This document shows, piece by piece, positions 1 to 6,084 of a stretch of DNA of 33,278 bases. Origin of the DNA: Candidatus Omnitrophota bacterium (GTDB lineage: Bacteria > Omnitrophota > Gorgyraeia > Zapsychrales > JANLHA01). The position numbers and the translations under genes were made by a program. The DNA lies in assembly GCA_023143685.1 (NCBI GenBank), contig JAGLHE010000168.1, forward strand, positions 1 to 33,278, read 5' to 3'. The notes beneath the pieces were generated by a model. That model was given only the letters and a program-made list of their open reading frames with translations. It searched no databases and was not told the origin of the DNA. Numbering within the stretch: position 1 is the stretch's first letter; each line of letters opens with the position of its first letter.

Positions 1-495
1 ATATCAATGCTTGAGATGGATTTTGACCCAAGTTCTTTTGATATTATTTGGTCAGAAGGGGCGTTGTATTCTATGGGATTTCAGAAGGGCTTAAAGCGAT
101 GTCGACAGCTATTAAAAGACGGTGGGTATTTAGCGGTTACAGAGCTTGCATATATTGCCCCAGACCCACCTATTCCTGTTGTTCAATATTGGGAAAGCGA
201 ATATCCTGACATCAAAGATGTTAAAAGTAATGTTGAACTCATTCAGAATGAAGGATTTTATCTATTGTCAAACTTTACTCTACCCGAATCGTCCTGGCTT
301 GATAATTATTATTTACCAATGGAAAAAGAATTGCCTCATCTCATTAAGAAATACCAGAATAATCAAGTAGCGCTGGGTGTTTTCGAGTTTTTTCAGAATG
401 AAGTAGATTCATATAAGAAGTATTCAAAATATTACGGCTATGAGTTTTTTGTAATGCAAAAGGGGGAAACGTTCATAGACGTTATCCGTAGCTAA
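1..495 (+). CDS. SAM-dependent class I methyltransferase, C-terminal part (5' truncated by window edge)
   Basis: The frame is open to the left edge, so the ATG at 7 is probably internal and the SAM-binding motif I lies outside the window. What remains has the middle of a Methyltransf_11/UbiE-like fold: an acidic strand then 'FDIIWSEGALYSMGF' (motif II region) and 'LLKDGGYLAVTE' (motif III region), followed by a C-terminal substrate-side segment rich in aromatic and charged residues. The natural substrate cannot be told from this part. The last codons (DVIRS) lie inside a 59-bp sequence repeated near 4681, so the 3' end may have been moulded by recombination. Confident as a methyltransferase fragment, no specific function assigned. 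Confidence 0.8.
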   Translation: MSMLEMDFDPSSFDIIWSEGALYSMGFQKGLKRCRQLLKDGGYLAVTELAYIAPDPPIPVVQYWESEYPDIKDVKSNVELIQNEGFYLLSNFTLPESSWLDNYYLPMEKELPHLIKKYQNNQVALGVFEFFQNEVDSYKKYSKYYGYEFFVMQKGETFIDVIRS

Positions 496-535
496 TTGCG
501 TTCGCTGAACTTATGAAAATAATTCGGGTAGCGCC
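477..535 (+). repeat. 59-bp dispersed repeat, copy 1
   Basis: It matches 4681-4739 over 59 positions with 6 mismatches by my hand alignment and no gaps. It covers the end of the methyltransferase gene, a short spacer and the start of a small ORF whose first residues are MKIIRVAP. In copy 2 the same position encodes MKKIRVAP. All six differences are single-base substitutions. Confidence 0.85.
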
Positions 536-638
536 TCGAGAAGAACAGAATAAGTTTGTAAGTATAATAAGACGATGGGGTCCGAACAACGTCTACATGA
601 GTTTTGATGGAAATTTTTTAAGCTCACTAGCCTTGTAA
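513..638 (+). CDS. Small ORF (41 aa) starting inside the 59-bp repeat; possible gene remnant
   Basis: ATG at 513 opens a 41-codon frame beginning MKIIRVAP and containing 'FVSIIRRWGPNNVYMSFDG', then a stop at 636-638. The first eight residues are nearly the same as those of the small ORF at 4717. I do not recognise the family. The composition and abrupt end suggest the 5' end of a longer gene that has been cut short. An inverted 8-mer (TAGACGTT near 476, AACGTCTA near 587) brackets this stretch. Low confidence as a functional gene. Confidence 0.3.
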   Translation: MKIIRVAPREEQNKFVSIIRRWGPNNVYMSFDGNFLSSLAL

Positions 639-661
639 TTTGGGAAAAAGTTGGATATACT
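633..661 (+). promoter_or_regulatory. Sigma-70-type promoter ahead of the c-di-GMP riboswitch
   Basis: TTGTAA (633-638) and TATACT (656-661) are separated by 17 bp. Initiation is expected near 668, about 20 nt before the aptamer. Confidence 0.55.
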
Positions 662-689
662 TAAAATGTTTTTAGGGATTCGTTTAGAA

Positions 690-779
690 TGATTCTTGAC
701 GAAAAGGCACGGCCACGAATAGCGGCCACGCAAAACTATAGGGTCCTGAAATTAAGGATAGCCAGTTACCGACGAATCA
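690..779 (+). ncRNA. Cyclic-di-GMP-I (GEMM-I) riboswitch upstream of the tubulin-like gene
   Basis: The GEMM-I landmarks appear in the right order: 'GACGAAAAGGCA', a short P2 hairpin (GGCC at 711-714 with GGCC at 724-727), the near-invariant 'ACGCAAA' joint (728-734), a P3 arm 'CTATAGGGTCCT...AGGATAGCCAG', and the 3' P1 strand 'GTTACC' (765-770). The common CC/GG closing pair of P3 is replaced by CT/AG, a compensatory change. An outer stem TGATTC/GAATCA (690-695 with 774-779) closes the element. One mismatch is seen in P1 (C708 against A768). The aptamer lies between a good promoter and an intrinsic terminator that starts 19 nt after it, the usual transcriptional design for this class. Recognition is from memory of the consensus; covariance-model scoring was not possible. 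Confidence 0.82.
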
Positions 780-797
780 ATGAGAAAAGAATTTTAT

Positions 798-841
798 AAA
801 AAAAGTCTGTTCCCAGGAAAAGAGGGGGCAGACTTTTTTTT
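798..841 (+). terminator. Intrinsic terminator after the riboswitch (likely expression platform)
   Basis: A 12-bp stem AAAAAAAGTCTG/CAGACTTTTTTT (798-809 with 829-840) ends in a T-run. Read-through or termination here would be set by the aptamer ending at 779. Confidence 0.85.
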
Positions 842-900
842 GTATCCCATTAACAGGATTTGGTGTATTTTTTATCCTTTTAATATACATTAATTAAGAA

Positions 901-929
901 TTGCCAGGACGTGTAAATGTTGTTACTAT
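901..929 (+). promoter_or_regulatory. Candidate second promoter for the tubulin-like gene
   Basis: TTGCCA (901-906), a 17-bp spacer and TACTAT (924-929) lie downstream of the riboswitch terminator. If active, it would give riboswitch-independent basal expression of the gene at 999. Confidence 0.4.
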
Positions 930-998
930 ATATAAAATCATTAGTTAGGGTAAATGAGCCATTAAATTTTCATAACCTTATTTAAAAAGGAGAAAAGC

Positions 999-2261
999 AT
1001 GGTAAAGGCGAAAAAGAAAGTAACGAAAGTAACGAAAGTAACAAGGACTAAGAAAAAGGTTGTTAAGAAATCTGTGCCCAGAAAATCAAGGTCAACGTTA
1101 AAACCTGCCGAAAGTTTATCTGAAGAAATTAAGACAACATATCAGCCGGTATCAATCCCTACGCTTGATTTAGAAGAGTATGAGGCAAAGATTACCACGG
1201 ACGTGGTGGCGGATGATATTCATAAAGTCTCAACGAATTATGCTTGGATCGGTGCTGGGCAATGTGGTGGGCGGTTGGTCAAATCTTTTTATGATGTCGG
1301 GTATCGCAAGGTGTTGGCGATTAACACGACTCATCATGACCTTGACCTGTTGGAAATTCCCGCTGAATACAAGCTCTTGATGGATATCGGCGAAATGGGT
1401 GCAGGGAAGGATATGGCTCGGGGGAATGAGGCGGTTCAGCAGTATCGTCAAGAAATCCTCCATTTAATGCAGACTAAATTCGGCGGCAAATTGAATCATA
1501 TTATGATTGCTGTCGGTGCCGGTGGCGGAACCGGAAGCGGAAGTGTCCACCAACTTGTGGATCTGGCAAAGAAATATGCCCGCCATGTTGGGATTAGTAA
1601 CCCGCATAAACATGTTGGTGTTATGTTGACATTACCGACGGTCGGTGAGGCTAGTTCTCCGATTGTTGCCCAAAACGCGCATAAAGTTGTAACCGAGTTA
1701 GGACATCTCGCTGAGCAGGGAGAAATTTCTCCGTTAATCATTATTGATAATGAGAAAATCAGTAAGATGTATCCGGGTTTGACGGTCAAACATTTTTGGC
1801 CCAGCATTAATGGAACTGTGGCTGGGTTGTTTGATATTTTTAACCGCTTGAGCGCTTTGAGTAGCGGGTATACTTCTTTTGATTCAGTTGATTATCACAG
1901 CATTATGAGTGTTGGCGGCTGTGCGATTATGGGTTTGACGAAAGTCAAGCAAGTTGAGGATCGCTATGCCATCTCTGAGGCTGTAAAGAACAATCTTGAG
2001 AAGACCTTGTTGGCCAGCGGGTTTAACTTGTCTAGTGCTACGCTTGCCGGCTGTATTGTCGTTGGCGGCCGCCGATTAATGGCCGATATTCCGGGGCTGC
2101 AGGATAATATTAATTATGCCTTTGATGTCCTTGCGGATATTACCGGTAAAGCAACCATTCATAGAGGAATCTACGAAGATGATAAAGATTCTCTTCGGGT
2201 TTATACGATTATCGGTGGATTGGATGCGCCGGGTAAAAGAATGCAGGAATTAGAGACGTAA
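999..2261 (+). CDS. FtsZ/tubulin-superfamily GTPase with a basic N-terminal extension
   Basis: The product (420 aa) has the tubulin/FtsZ GTPase core: 'GAGQCGG' near residues 85-91, the tubulin signature loop 'GAGGGTGSGS' at 173-182, and a T7 catalytic loop 'SFDSVD' at 293-298 that keeps both acidic positions of NxDxxD (D295, D298). It should therefore be able to hydrolyse GTP and polymerise. It is not ordinary FtsZ: no division genes are nearby, the C-terminus (KRMQELET) lacks the usual FtsA/ZipA-binding peptide, and the first ~35 residues are very rich in Lys/Arg with a repeated KVT unit encoded by tandem AAAGTAACG. Such a tail could bind nucleic acid, polyphosphate or acidic membrane. The start is set by AAAAAGGAG six bases before the ATG. 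It is monocistronic, with a riboswitch upstream and a terminator downstream. The cellular role is unknown. Confidence 0.85.
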   Translation: MVKAKKKVTKVTKVTRTKKKVVKKSVPRKSRSTLKPAESLSEEIKTTYQPVSIPTLDLEEYEAKITTDVVADDIHKVSTNYAWIGAGQCGGRLVKSFYDVGYRKVLAINTTHHDLDLLEIPAEYKLLMDIGEMGAGKDMARGNEAVQQYRQEILHLMQTKFGGKLNHIMIAVGAGGGTGSGSVHQLVDLAKKYARHVGISNPHKHVGVMLTLPTVGEASSPIVAQNAHKVVTELGHLAEQGEISPLIIIDNEKISKMYPGLTVKHFWPSINGTVAGLFDIFNRLSALSSGYTSFDSVDYHSIMSVGGCAIMGLTKVKQVEDRYAISEAVKNNLEKTLLASGFNLSSATLAGCIVVGGRRLMADIPGLQDNINYAFDVLADITGKATIHRGIYEDDKDSLRVYTIIGGLDAPGKRMQELET

Positions 2262-2282
2262 AGATAAGCAGTAATGTTTTTG

Positions 2283-2332
2283 AAAAAAAAGGTAGTTGGT
2301 TGCTGAAGAGGCAATTGGCTGCCTTTTTTTTT
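2283..2332 (+). terminator. Intrinsic terminator after the tubulin-like gene
   Basis: A long hairpin with an A-run upstream and a T-run downstream (AAAAAAAAGGTAG... / ...GGCTGCCTTTTTTTTT). Several G-U pairs in the stem make it strong in RNA of this strand. Confidence 0.88.
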
Positions 2333-2822
2333 GATAAGGGATAAGGGGTCAAGTCTCAACTTGCAAACTTGCCTTTATCTGTTGATATTGCTGATTAAAT
2401 TTTTTGTCTTCTACGCTTTTCTTTTTTATGCACCTGCAATATTCGCAATAATTCGGGGGACACAATACTTGAACATGGAAGGTGTTCCTCAGCAATACGT
2501 CCTTGCTCTGTCTTTTAATGAAAAAATTGCAACAGGGTCAATTACCCATCACCACTTCCTGAACTCATCCAAAAAGTTGCGAAAATCGTCCGCTTGGGGG
2601 AGCGAGACAGCTGGGACCACACCTTACCCCCAGTCACCAATGATTTTAAATTAGTTGAAAAGTTTCTGGTTGGGCTTCGTTTTATGTTCCGTACTAGATT
2701 GCCGGAACTGTTTGAAAAGGGATTAGGTAAGGCTCTTTTTGAGGTGTGGGAGGACGGCGGGAGCAATCCCGCCTCCTATCCGATAATAATGTTGATGAAG
2801 GTTTTTTTTATGTTATAATTTT
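2333..2822. other. Decayed intergenic region: probable REP-transposase flank remnants plus a coding fragment
   Basis: This stretch begins with 'GGGGTCAAGTCTCAACTTG' (a small CAAGT/ACTTG hairpin) and contains 'GGGGGACACAATACTT'. Both resemble borders I associate with REP-associated (Y1/IS200-type) transposase elements, though this is from memory. The 107-aa ORF on the track (2331-2654) crosses these and is probably spurious. A different frame, about 2523-2818, reads as natural protein (PLPELIQKVAKIVRLGERD...) but lacks a start upstream of 2594. It looks like a piece of a broken gene of unknown family. Confidence 0.4.
2792..2819 (+). promoter_or_regulatory. Extended -10 promoter giving a (nearly) leaderless DUF4160 mRNA
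   Basis: TTGATG (2792-2797), a 16-bp spacer and TGTTATAAT (TATAAT at 2814-2819, with the extended TG). Only six bases separate the -10 box from the ATG at 2826, so transcription should start at or next to the start codon. Confidence 0.6.
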
Positions 2823-2825
2823 TTT

Positions 2826-3086
2826 ATGCCGATCATTGCTGAATTTTATGGAATTGCTGTCATGATGTTTTTCCATGAGCACAATCCTCCTCATTTTCAT
2901 GCACGGTATCAGGGAAAGCTTGCCGTGTTTGATATTCGTGCGGGTAAAATTATTGGAGGAAAATTTCCTCCCAGAGCGCAGCGTCTTGTGCGCGATTGGA
3001 TTAAATTACATAAGAAAGAATTGCTTGCTAACTGGGAGCTTGCCTTAAAAGATCGAAAGTTGAAAAAAATAAAACCATTGGAGTAA
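2826..3086 (+). CDS. DUF4160 domain protein (putative toxin-antitoxin partner)
   Basis: An 86-aa protein spanning the whole DUF4160 fold: 'MPIIAEFYGIAVMMFFHEHNPPHFHARYQG' with the characteristic histidine-rich EHNPPHFHA motif, then 'AVFDIRAGKIIGG' and a C-terminal helix with W and basic residues. DUF4160 genes are very often found directly before DUF2442 genes, as here (4-bp gap). The pair is commonly suspected to be a type II toxin-antitoxin module or a phage/plasmid maintenance unit; the biochemistry is not established to my knowledge. There is no Shine-Dalgarno and the promoter abuts the ATG, so translation is probably leaderless. Confidence 0.87.
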   Translation: MPIIAEFYGIAVMMFFHEHNPPHFHARYQGKLAVFDIRAGKIIGGKFPPRAQRLVRDWIKLHKKELLANWELALKDRKLKKIKPLE

Positions 3087-3090
3087 TATC

Positions 3091-3339
3091 ATGTACATAC
3101 ATGAAATCGCTAAAGCAAGATTGATTAAAGATTATACTGTTGAACTTATTTTTGATAATAAGAAAAAAGGTCGTGTTAATTTAGAAAAGTATATCGGGCG
3201 TGGAATTTTTAAGGAATTGGTGGATAAGCGTAAATTTAAACAATTCCGCGTTGACCCGCAGTTAGGCACAATTTGCTGGCCAAATGGCGCTGATATTGCT
3301 CCAGATACTTTGTATCGGGACGTCGTCCTCGGCAATTAA
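3091..3339 (+). CDS. DUF2442 domain protein, partner of DUF4160
   Basis: An 82-aa protein with the DUF2442 pattern: an N-terminal strand 'ARLIKDYTVELIFDNKKKGRVNLEKYI', 'F..LVDKRKFKQFRVDPQLGTICWPNGADIAPDTLY' and a short tail. The 'WPNGADIAPD' motif is diagnostic. Its RBS (GGAG) lies inside the end of the DUF4160 gene, so the two are translationally linked. In other DUF2442 pairs this protein is proposed as the antitoxin or DNA-binding partner; that role is inference here. Confidence 0.9.
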   Translation: MYIHEIAKARLIKDYTVELIFDNKKKGRVNLEKYIGRGIFKELVDKRKFKQFRVDPQLGTICWPNGADIAPDTLYRDVVLGN

Positions 3340-3407
3340 CCAGTTGTATAATAACATACATGTACGCCAGGCGAAGCCTGTGCCTGCCAGCAAGTGAACG
3401 AAAATAC

Positions 3408-3438
3408 AAAATACGGGACATCTGTCCCGTATTTTTTT
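3408..3438 (+). terminator. Intrinsic terminator after the DUF4160-DUF2442 pair
   Basis: Stem AAATACGGGAC/GTCCCGTATTT around a 4-nt loop, then a T-run. It lies within the track's ORF beginning at 3394, which argues that the next gene really starts at 3487. Confidence 0.85.
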
Positions 3439-3470
3439 TACTCTTTTACCCCCTATCGGCTTAAATTCAA

Positions 3471-3479
3471 TGCTATAAT
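3471..3479 (+). promoter_or_regulatory. Extended -10 promoter, leaderless arrangement for the nuclease gene
   Basis: TGCTATAAT (TATAAT at 3474-3479) carries the TGn extension, and the ATG follows after only seven bases. No Shine-Dalgarno is present. This is the same layout as at 2814. Confidence 0.6.
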
Positions 3480-3486
3480 CACCTCT

Positions 3487-4527
3487 ATGCCCAAAAGTTT
3501 GATCGCCACCAGTTCTTATCAAAATTTAATTATCGATGTTAGTAAGGCTTTGTCTTCAGGGCTTTTAGCCGCTCAAAAAGCGCTGGAGCACCAGCGGCTC
3601 AAGACCTATTGGCAGATCGGGAAACAGATCTGTCGCGCGGTCAAAACATCAAACGGCACGATATCCCTGAGTGAAAAGCTGTACCAGGACATCAGCCGTG
3701 ATATCCAGAAACAGGCCGGTCTCGATCTGGCGGCAAAAACGATCGGACGGGCCATCCAATTCAGCAAGAATTATCCGACATTCCCTGAAAATACAACGCT
3801 TGGCTTTACGCATTATCTTGCGTTAATGCGCGTCCACGATCCCCGGCTTCGTTTACAGCTTGAAAAGAAGGCGATAAAGGAGGGGATGAAGGTTGAGGAT
3901 GTTAAGGTAGCGGTTGCCAAGATCAATGTTAAGCGCGACCCATCCTGCAAGAATAATACACACAGCCTTGCTGTTGCGCGGGGTGAGCCGTTTGTGTATC
4001 ATGCGCGTCGGGTTTCCCGTATTGACGGAAAAGATGTCATTGTGATCGACTGCGGGTTTAAGATCAATATCGAAGTGCCCCTGCATAGCCGGTATAAACC
4101 TGTTCGCGGCCGGATTATCCGTTCGACAAAAGAGCCGGACGGCCAATATCAAATCCACACCTGCAGGAAAACACCTACAGGGCTTTATACGTACCCCGCG
4201 TTTATTGCGCGGGTGGTTGATGGGGATACGGTTGACGCGCGCATTGATGTGGGGTTCGGTATTTGGGTCAATGAACGACTTAGGTTAAAGGGTATTAACG
4301 CGCCGGAAATAACAACGCAGGCCGGCCTGAGTGCCAAACATTTTTTAAGTACGTATTTCAAAAAGTGTCCGGGCGTTATCATCCGCACGCATAAAGAAGG
4401 GATGTACGGGCGTTGGCTGGCGGATATTTTTGCGTTGAAAGGATGTAAGTCCCCGCATACAATCGCTCGCGAAGGCGAATACCTTAATCAAATTCTCCTC
4501 GACCAGGGCCTCGCTGAAATTTATTAA
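3487..4527 (+). CDS. DUF1016_N (YhcG N-terminal) - thermonuclease (SNase) fusion protein
   Basis: From the preferred start at 3487 the protein has 346 aa. The first ~130 residues match the DUF1016 N-terminal domain of YhcG-type nuclease-associated proteins ('ALEHQRLKTYWQIGKQI', 'LSEKLYQDISRDI..QAGLDLAAKTIGRAIQF'). A middle segment of ~90 residues has small beta-rich sequence I do not recognise. The last ~120 residues are a staphylococcal-nuclease domain: 'ARVVDGDTVDARID', 'RLRLKGINAPE' and 'YGRWLADIF', keeping the Asp of DGDT, the Arg/Glu pair and the YGR arginine; the second metal-site Asp (D40 in the classical enzyme) is Asn. In YhcG the C-terminal part is a PD-(D/E)XK nuclease, so here a different nuclease replaces it. 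GC content appears higher than its neighbours. A role in DNA defence is inference. Confidence 0.8.
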   Translation: MPKSLIATSSYQNLIIDVSKALSSGLLAAQKALEHQRLKTYWQIGKQICRAVKTSNGTISLSEKLYQDISRDIQKQAGLDLAAKTIGRAIQFSKNYPTFPENTTLGFTHYLALMRVHDPRLRLQLEKKAIKEGMKVEDVKVAVAKINVKRDPSCKNNTHSLAVARGEPFVYHARRVSRIDGKDVIVIDCGFKINIEVPLHSRYKPVRGRIIRSTKEPDGQYQIHTCRKTPTGLYTYPAFIARVVDGDTVDARIDVGFGIWVNERLRLKGINAPEITTQAGLSAKHFLSTYFKKCPGVIIRTHKEGMYGRWLADIFALKGCKSPHTIAREGEYLNQILLDQGLAEIY

Positions 4528-4569
4528 TCTATCGAACGAAAAGGGATCCCACTATTATCAAATCTTGAA

Positions 4570-4598
4570 TTGACACTTTAAGTTTGTTTTGATAGGCT
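4570..4598 (+). promoter_or_regulatory. Candidate promoter for the small-ORF / response-regulator unit
   Basis: TTGACA (4570-4575) with 17-bp spacing to a weak -10, TAGGCT (4593-4598). A small ORF begins 14 bases later. Confidence 0.35.
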
Positions 4599-4612
4599 TT
4601 TCTCAGTAAGGC

Positions 4613-4720
4613 ATGACCTCTACGAGAAGAATATCCATAGAGGAAGCGTTCAGTTTAATAGAAGCTTGCAAGAAGCTTGCAGACGTTGTCCGTAGCCAAT
4701 TGTGCTCGCTGAACTTATGA
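4613..4720 (+). CDS. Small ORF (35 aa) ending in the 59-bp repeat
   Basis: ATG ACC TCT ... TGA encodes a 35-aa, largely helical and charged peptide (RRISIEEAFSLIEACKKLAD...). Its end overlaps the next small ORF by ATGA, and that ORF stops one base before the response-regulator ATG. This chain of close starts is suggestive of translational coupling, but the repeat content also fits decayed gene ends. Not a family I recognise. Confidence 0.3.
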   Translation: MTSTRRISIEEAFSLIEACKKLADVVRSQLCSLNL

Positions 4721-4739
4721 AAAAAATCCGGGTAGCGCC
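4681..4739 (+). repeat. 59-bp dispersed repeat, copy 2
   Basis: Pairs with 477-535 (53 of 59 identical by eye). Here the reading frame that stops early in copy 1 (DVIRS stop) stays open (DVVRSQLCSLNL), and the internal ATG again starts MKKIRVAP. Confidence 0.85.
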
Positions 4740-4782
4740 CTGGCAACGACCGCTAAAATCTTTTTATAGAAAAGAGGAATGA
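4717..4782 (+). CDS. Small ORF (21 aa) coupled to the response regulator
   Basis: It begins MKKIRVAPW inside the repeat and stops at 4780-4782, one base before the ATG at 4784. It may be a leader peptide or the truncated start of the same unknown gene family as the ORF at 513. The AGAGGA ribosome site for the next gene lies within it. Confidence 0.3.
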   Translation: MKKIRVAPWQRPLKSFYRKEE

Positions 4783-4783
4783 T

Positions 4784-5146
4784 ATGGCGCAGATACTTAT
4801 AATCGAAGATGATACTGACTTTAGAGATATACTAAAAGAGTTGATGGAATACCAAAATTACGATGTGATAGTTGCATCGGACGGAGATGAAGGCTTTAAA
4901 ATGTTTCTTGATAATCCCACGCCGTTGGTTATTACTGATATATTTATGCCCAATAGAGAGGGTATGGATCTAATATTTAAATTTGAACAAGATTTCCCTG
5001 ACACAAAAATTATTGTTATCTCCGGAGGAGGTGTAGTAGCAGGAGATTATCTTAAGGCCGCAAGTATGGTGCCTAATGTAAAAGCTGCTTTTGAGAAACC
5101 GTTTGATATGGATGAATTGTTGCAAGCCGTAAAAGAAGTTTTATAG
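4784..5146 (+). CDS. Single-domain response regulator (CheY-like receiver)
   Basis: 120 aa, a receiver domain only. The acidic pair E8-D9-D10 binds Mg2+, D52 in 'VITDIFMP' is the phospho-acceptor, S80 occupies the Thr/Ser switch position and K105 in 'EKPFD' is the conserved lysine. With no output domain it must act by protein contact or as a phosphorelay intermediate. No kinase is adjacent; the kinases in this window are more than 20 kb away. RBS AGAGGAA eight bases upstream. Confidence 0.92.
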   Translation: MAQILIIEDDTDFRDILKELMEYQNYDVIVASDGDEGFKMFLDNPTPLVITDIFMPNREGMDLIFKFEQDFPDTKIIVISGGGVVAGDYLKAASMVPNVKAAFEKPFDMDELLQAVKEVL

Positions 5147-5259
5147 TATAAGGAGAAAAGACTGAATTTTGACAACTTTTGTCTTGTTATGCTGCGTGGT
5201 CGGTAGCGAAATACTATCATCAATTGAGACTTATTGTTGTTTAAACGGAGATTTTAAAG

Positions 5260-5850
5260 ATGACCCCAGAGCACTTTATAGATTCTGAAATATTTACGTT
5301 TGTTATCATTCCGCTGTTGATTTTTGCTGCCAGAGCTTGTGACGTTACGTTGCAGACAGTGCGCATTATGCTTCTGTCTAAGGGCAAGAGGCTGCTTGCC
5401 CCCGCACTTGGATTTGTCGAGATACTTATATGGCTCATGGCGATTAGGCAAGTTTTTCATAATTTATCTAACATTTATTGCTATATCGGCTATGCCGGCG
5501 GCTTTGCAATGGGAAATTTTGTAGGGATGTATCTCGAGGAGAGATTGGCTTTCGGAATAGAGGTTGTGCGCATTGTTACCCAAAAAGATGCCAGTGAACT
5601 TGTTATATATTTACGTTCAAAAGGATATGGCGTAACAAGCATTGACGCCCAGGGAGCATCCGGCCACGTCAATGTTATTTTTACGACAGTAAACAGATGC
5701 CATCGCACGAAAGTTGTTGATATCATTAAGCGGTTTAACCCGAAAGCGTTTTACACAATAGAGGATGTCAGGGCTGTAAGTGAGGGTGTTTTTCTTCCGC
5801 GATCCACAAAAAATATTAACATTCTGCATTCTGCCCGGAAAGGAAAATAA
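5260..5850 (+). CDS. UPF0316 / DUF2179-DUF5698 membrane protein
   Basis: 196 aa with three probable transmembrane helices in the first ~100 residues (FVIIPLLIFAARACDVTLQTVRIML, ALGFVEILIWLMAI, YIGYAGGFAMGNFVGMYLEE), matching DUF5698. A soluble DUF2179 domain follows (E.VRIVTQKDASELVIYLRSKGYGVTSIDAQGASGHVNVIFTTVNR...). This is the architecture of the UPF0316 (YebE-type) family, of unknown function. Start supported by CGGAG 11 bases upstream. The 113-bp gap before it and the hairpins after it suggest a single-gene unit. Confidence 0.9.
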   Translation: MTPEHFIDSEIFTFVIIPLLIFAARACDVTLQTVRIMLLSKGKRLLAPALGFVEILIWLMAIRQVFHNLSNIYCYIGYAGGFAMGNFVGMYLEERLAFGIEVVRIVTQKDASELVIYLRSKGYGVTSIDAQGASGHVNVIFTTVNRCHRTKVVDIIKRFNPKAFYTIEDVRAVSEGVFLPRSTKNINILHSARKGK

Positions 5851-6024
5851 AAAGACAGAAGTACTTGGCACGTATGAAGAGTCGTCAAATTGAACATCTG
5901 AGAAAGCACCCAGTTGCAAAATTCGTCCCCTAGTGCGAGCCATTTATTAACTTGCGCGCATCAGGATTAATCTTTTTGCCGCAAGCATTTACAGAAAGCC
6001 ATCTTGAAAAAGGCGGCTTTTTTG
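5851..6024 (+). terminator. Intergenic spacer ending in a weak terminator hairpin
   Basis: AAAGCC (5995-6000) can pair with GGCTTT (6015-6020), followed by a T-run, giving a weak terminator near 5995-6024. The earlier part holds only a 19-codon frame at 5874 (MKSRQIEHLRKHP...) that looks like a gene-start remnant. Confidence 0.5.
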
Positions 6025-6054
6025 CTTTCGAACTAGATGAAAAATTTCATTTAG

Positions 6055-6063
6055 TGATATAAT
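6055..6063 (+). promoter_or_regulatory. Extended -10 promoter for the DUF6868 gene
   Basis: TGATATAAT carries TGn plus a perfect TATAAT (6058-6063), with no convincing -35. The ATG at 6085 is preceded by AAAAGGGGG, so unlike the genes at 2826 and 3487 this one has a leader with an RBS. Confidence 0.5.
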
Positions 6064-6084
6064 AAAGAAAAAAGGGGGTGCAAT

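Noticed and set aside
477-600. Integron attC (59-base element)
   Set aside because: The length is a coincidence. The required RYYYAAC...GTTRRRY core sites in the correct orientation are missing, the flanking inverted 8-mer has the opposite polarity, and no integrase is present.
2331-2654. 107-aa ORF on the track
   Set aside because: It starts at the edge of a terminator, crosses transposon-like borders, has no RBS or recognisable domain, and another frame in the same stretch looks more protein-like.
3394-3486. Upstream start for the DUF1016-SNase gene
   Set aside because: This part spans the T-tailed hairpin at 3408-3438 and the promoter at 3471; the conserved domain begins after the ATG at 3487.
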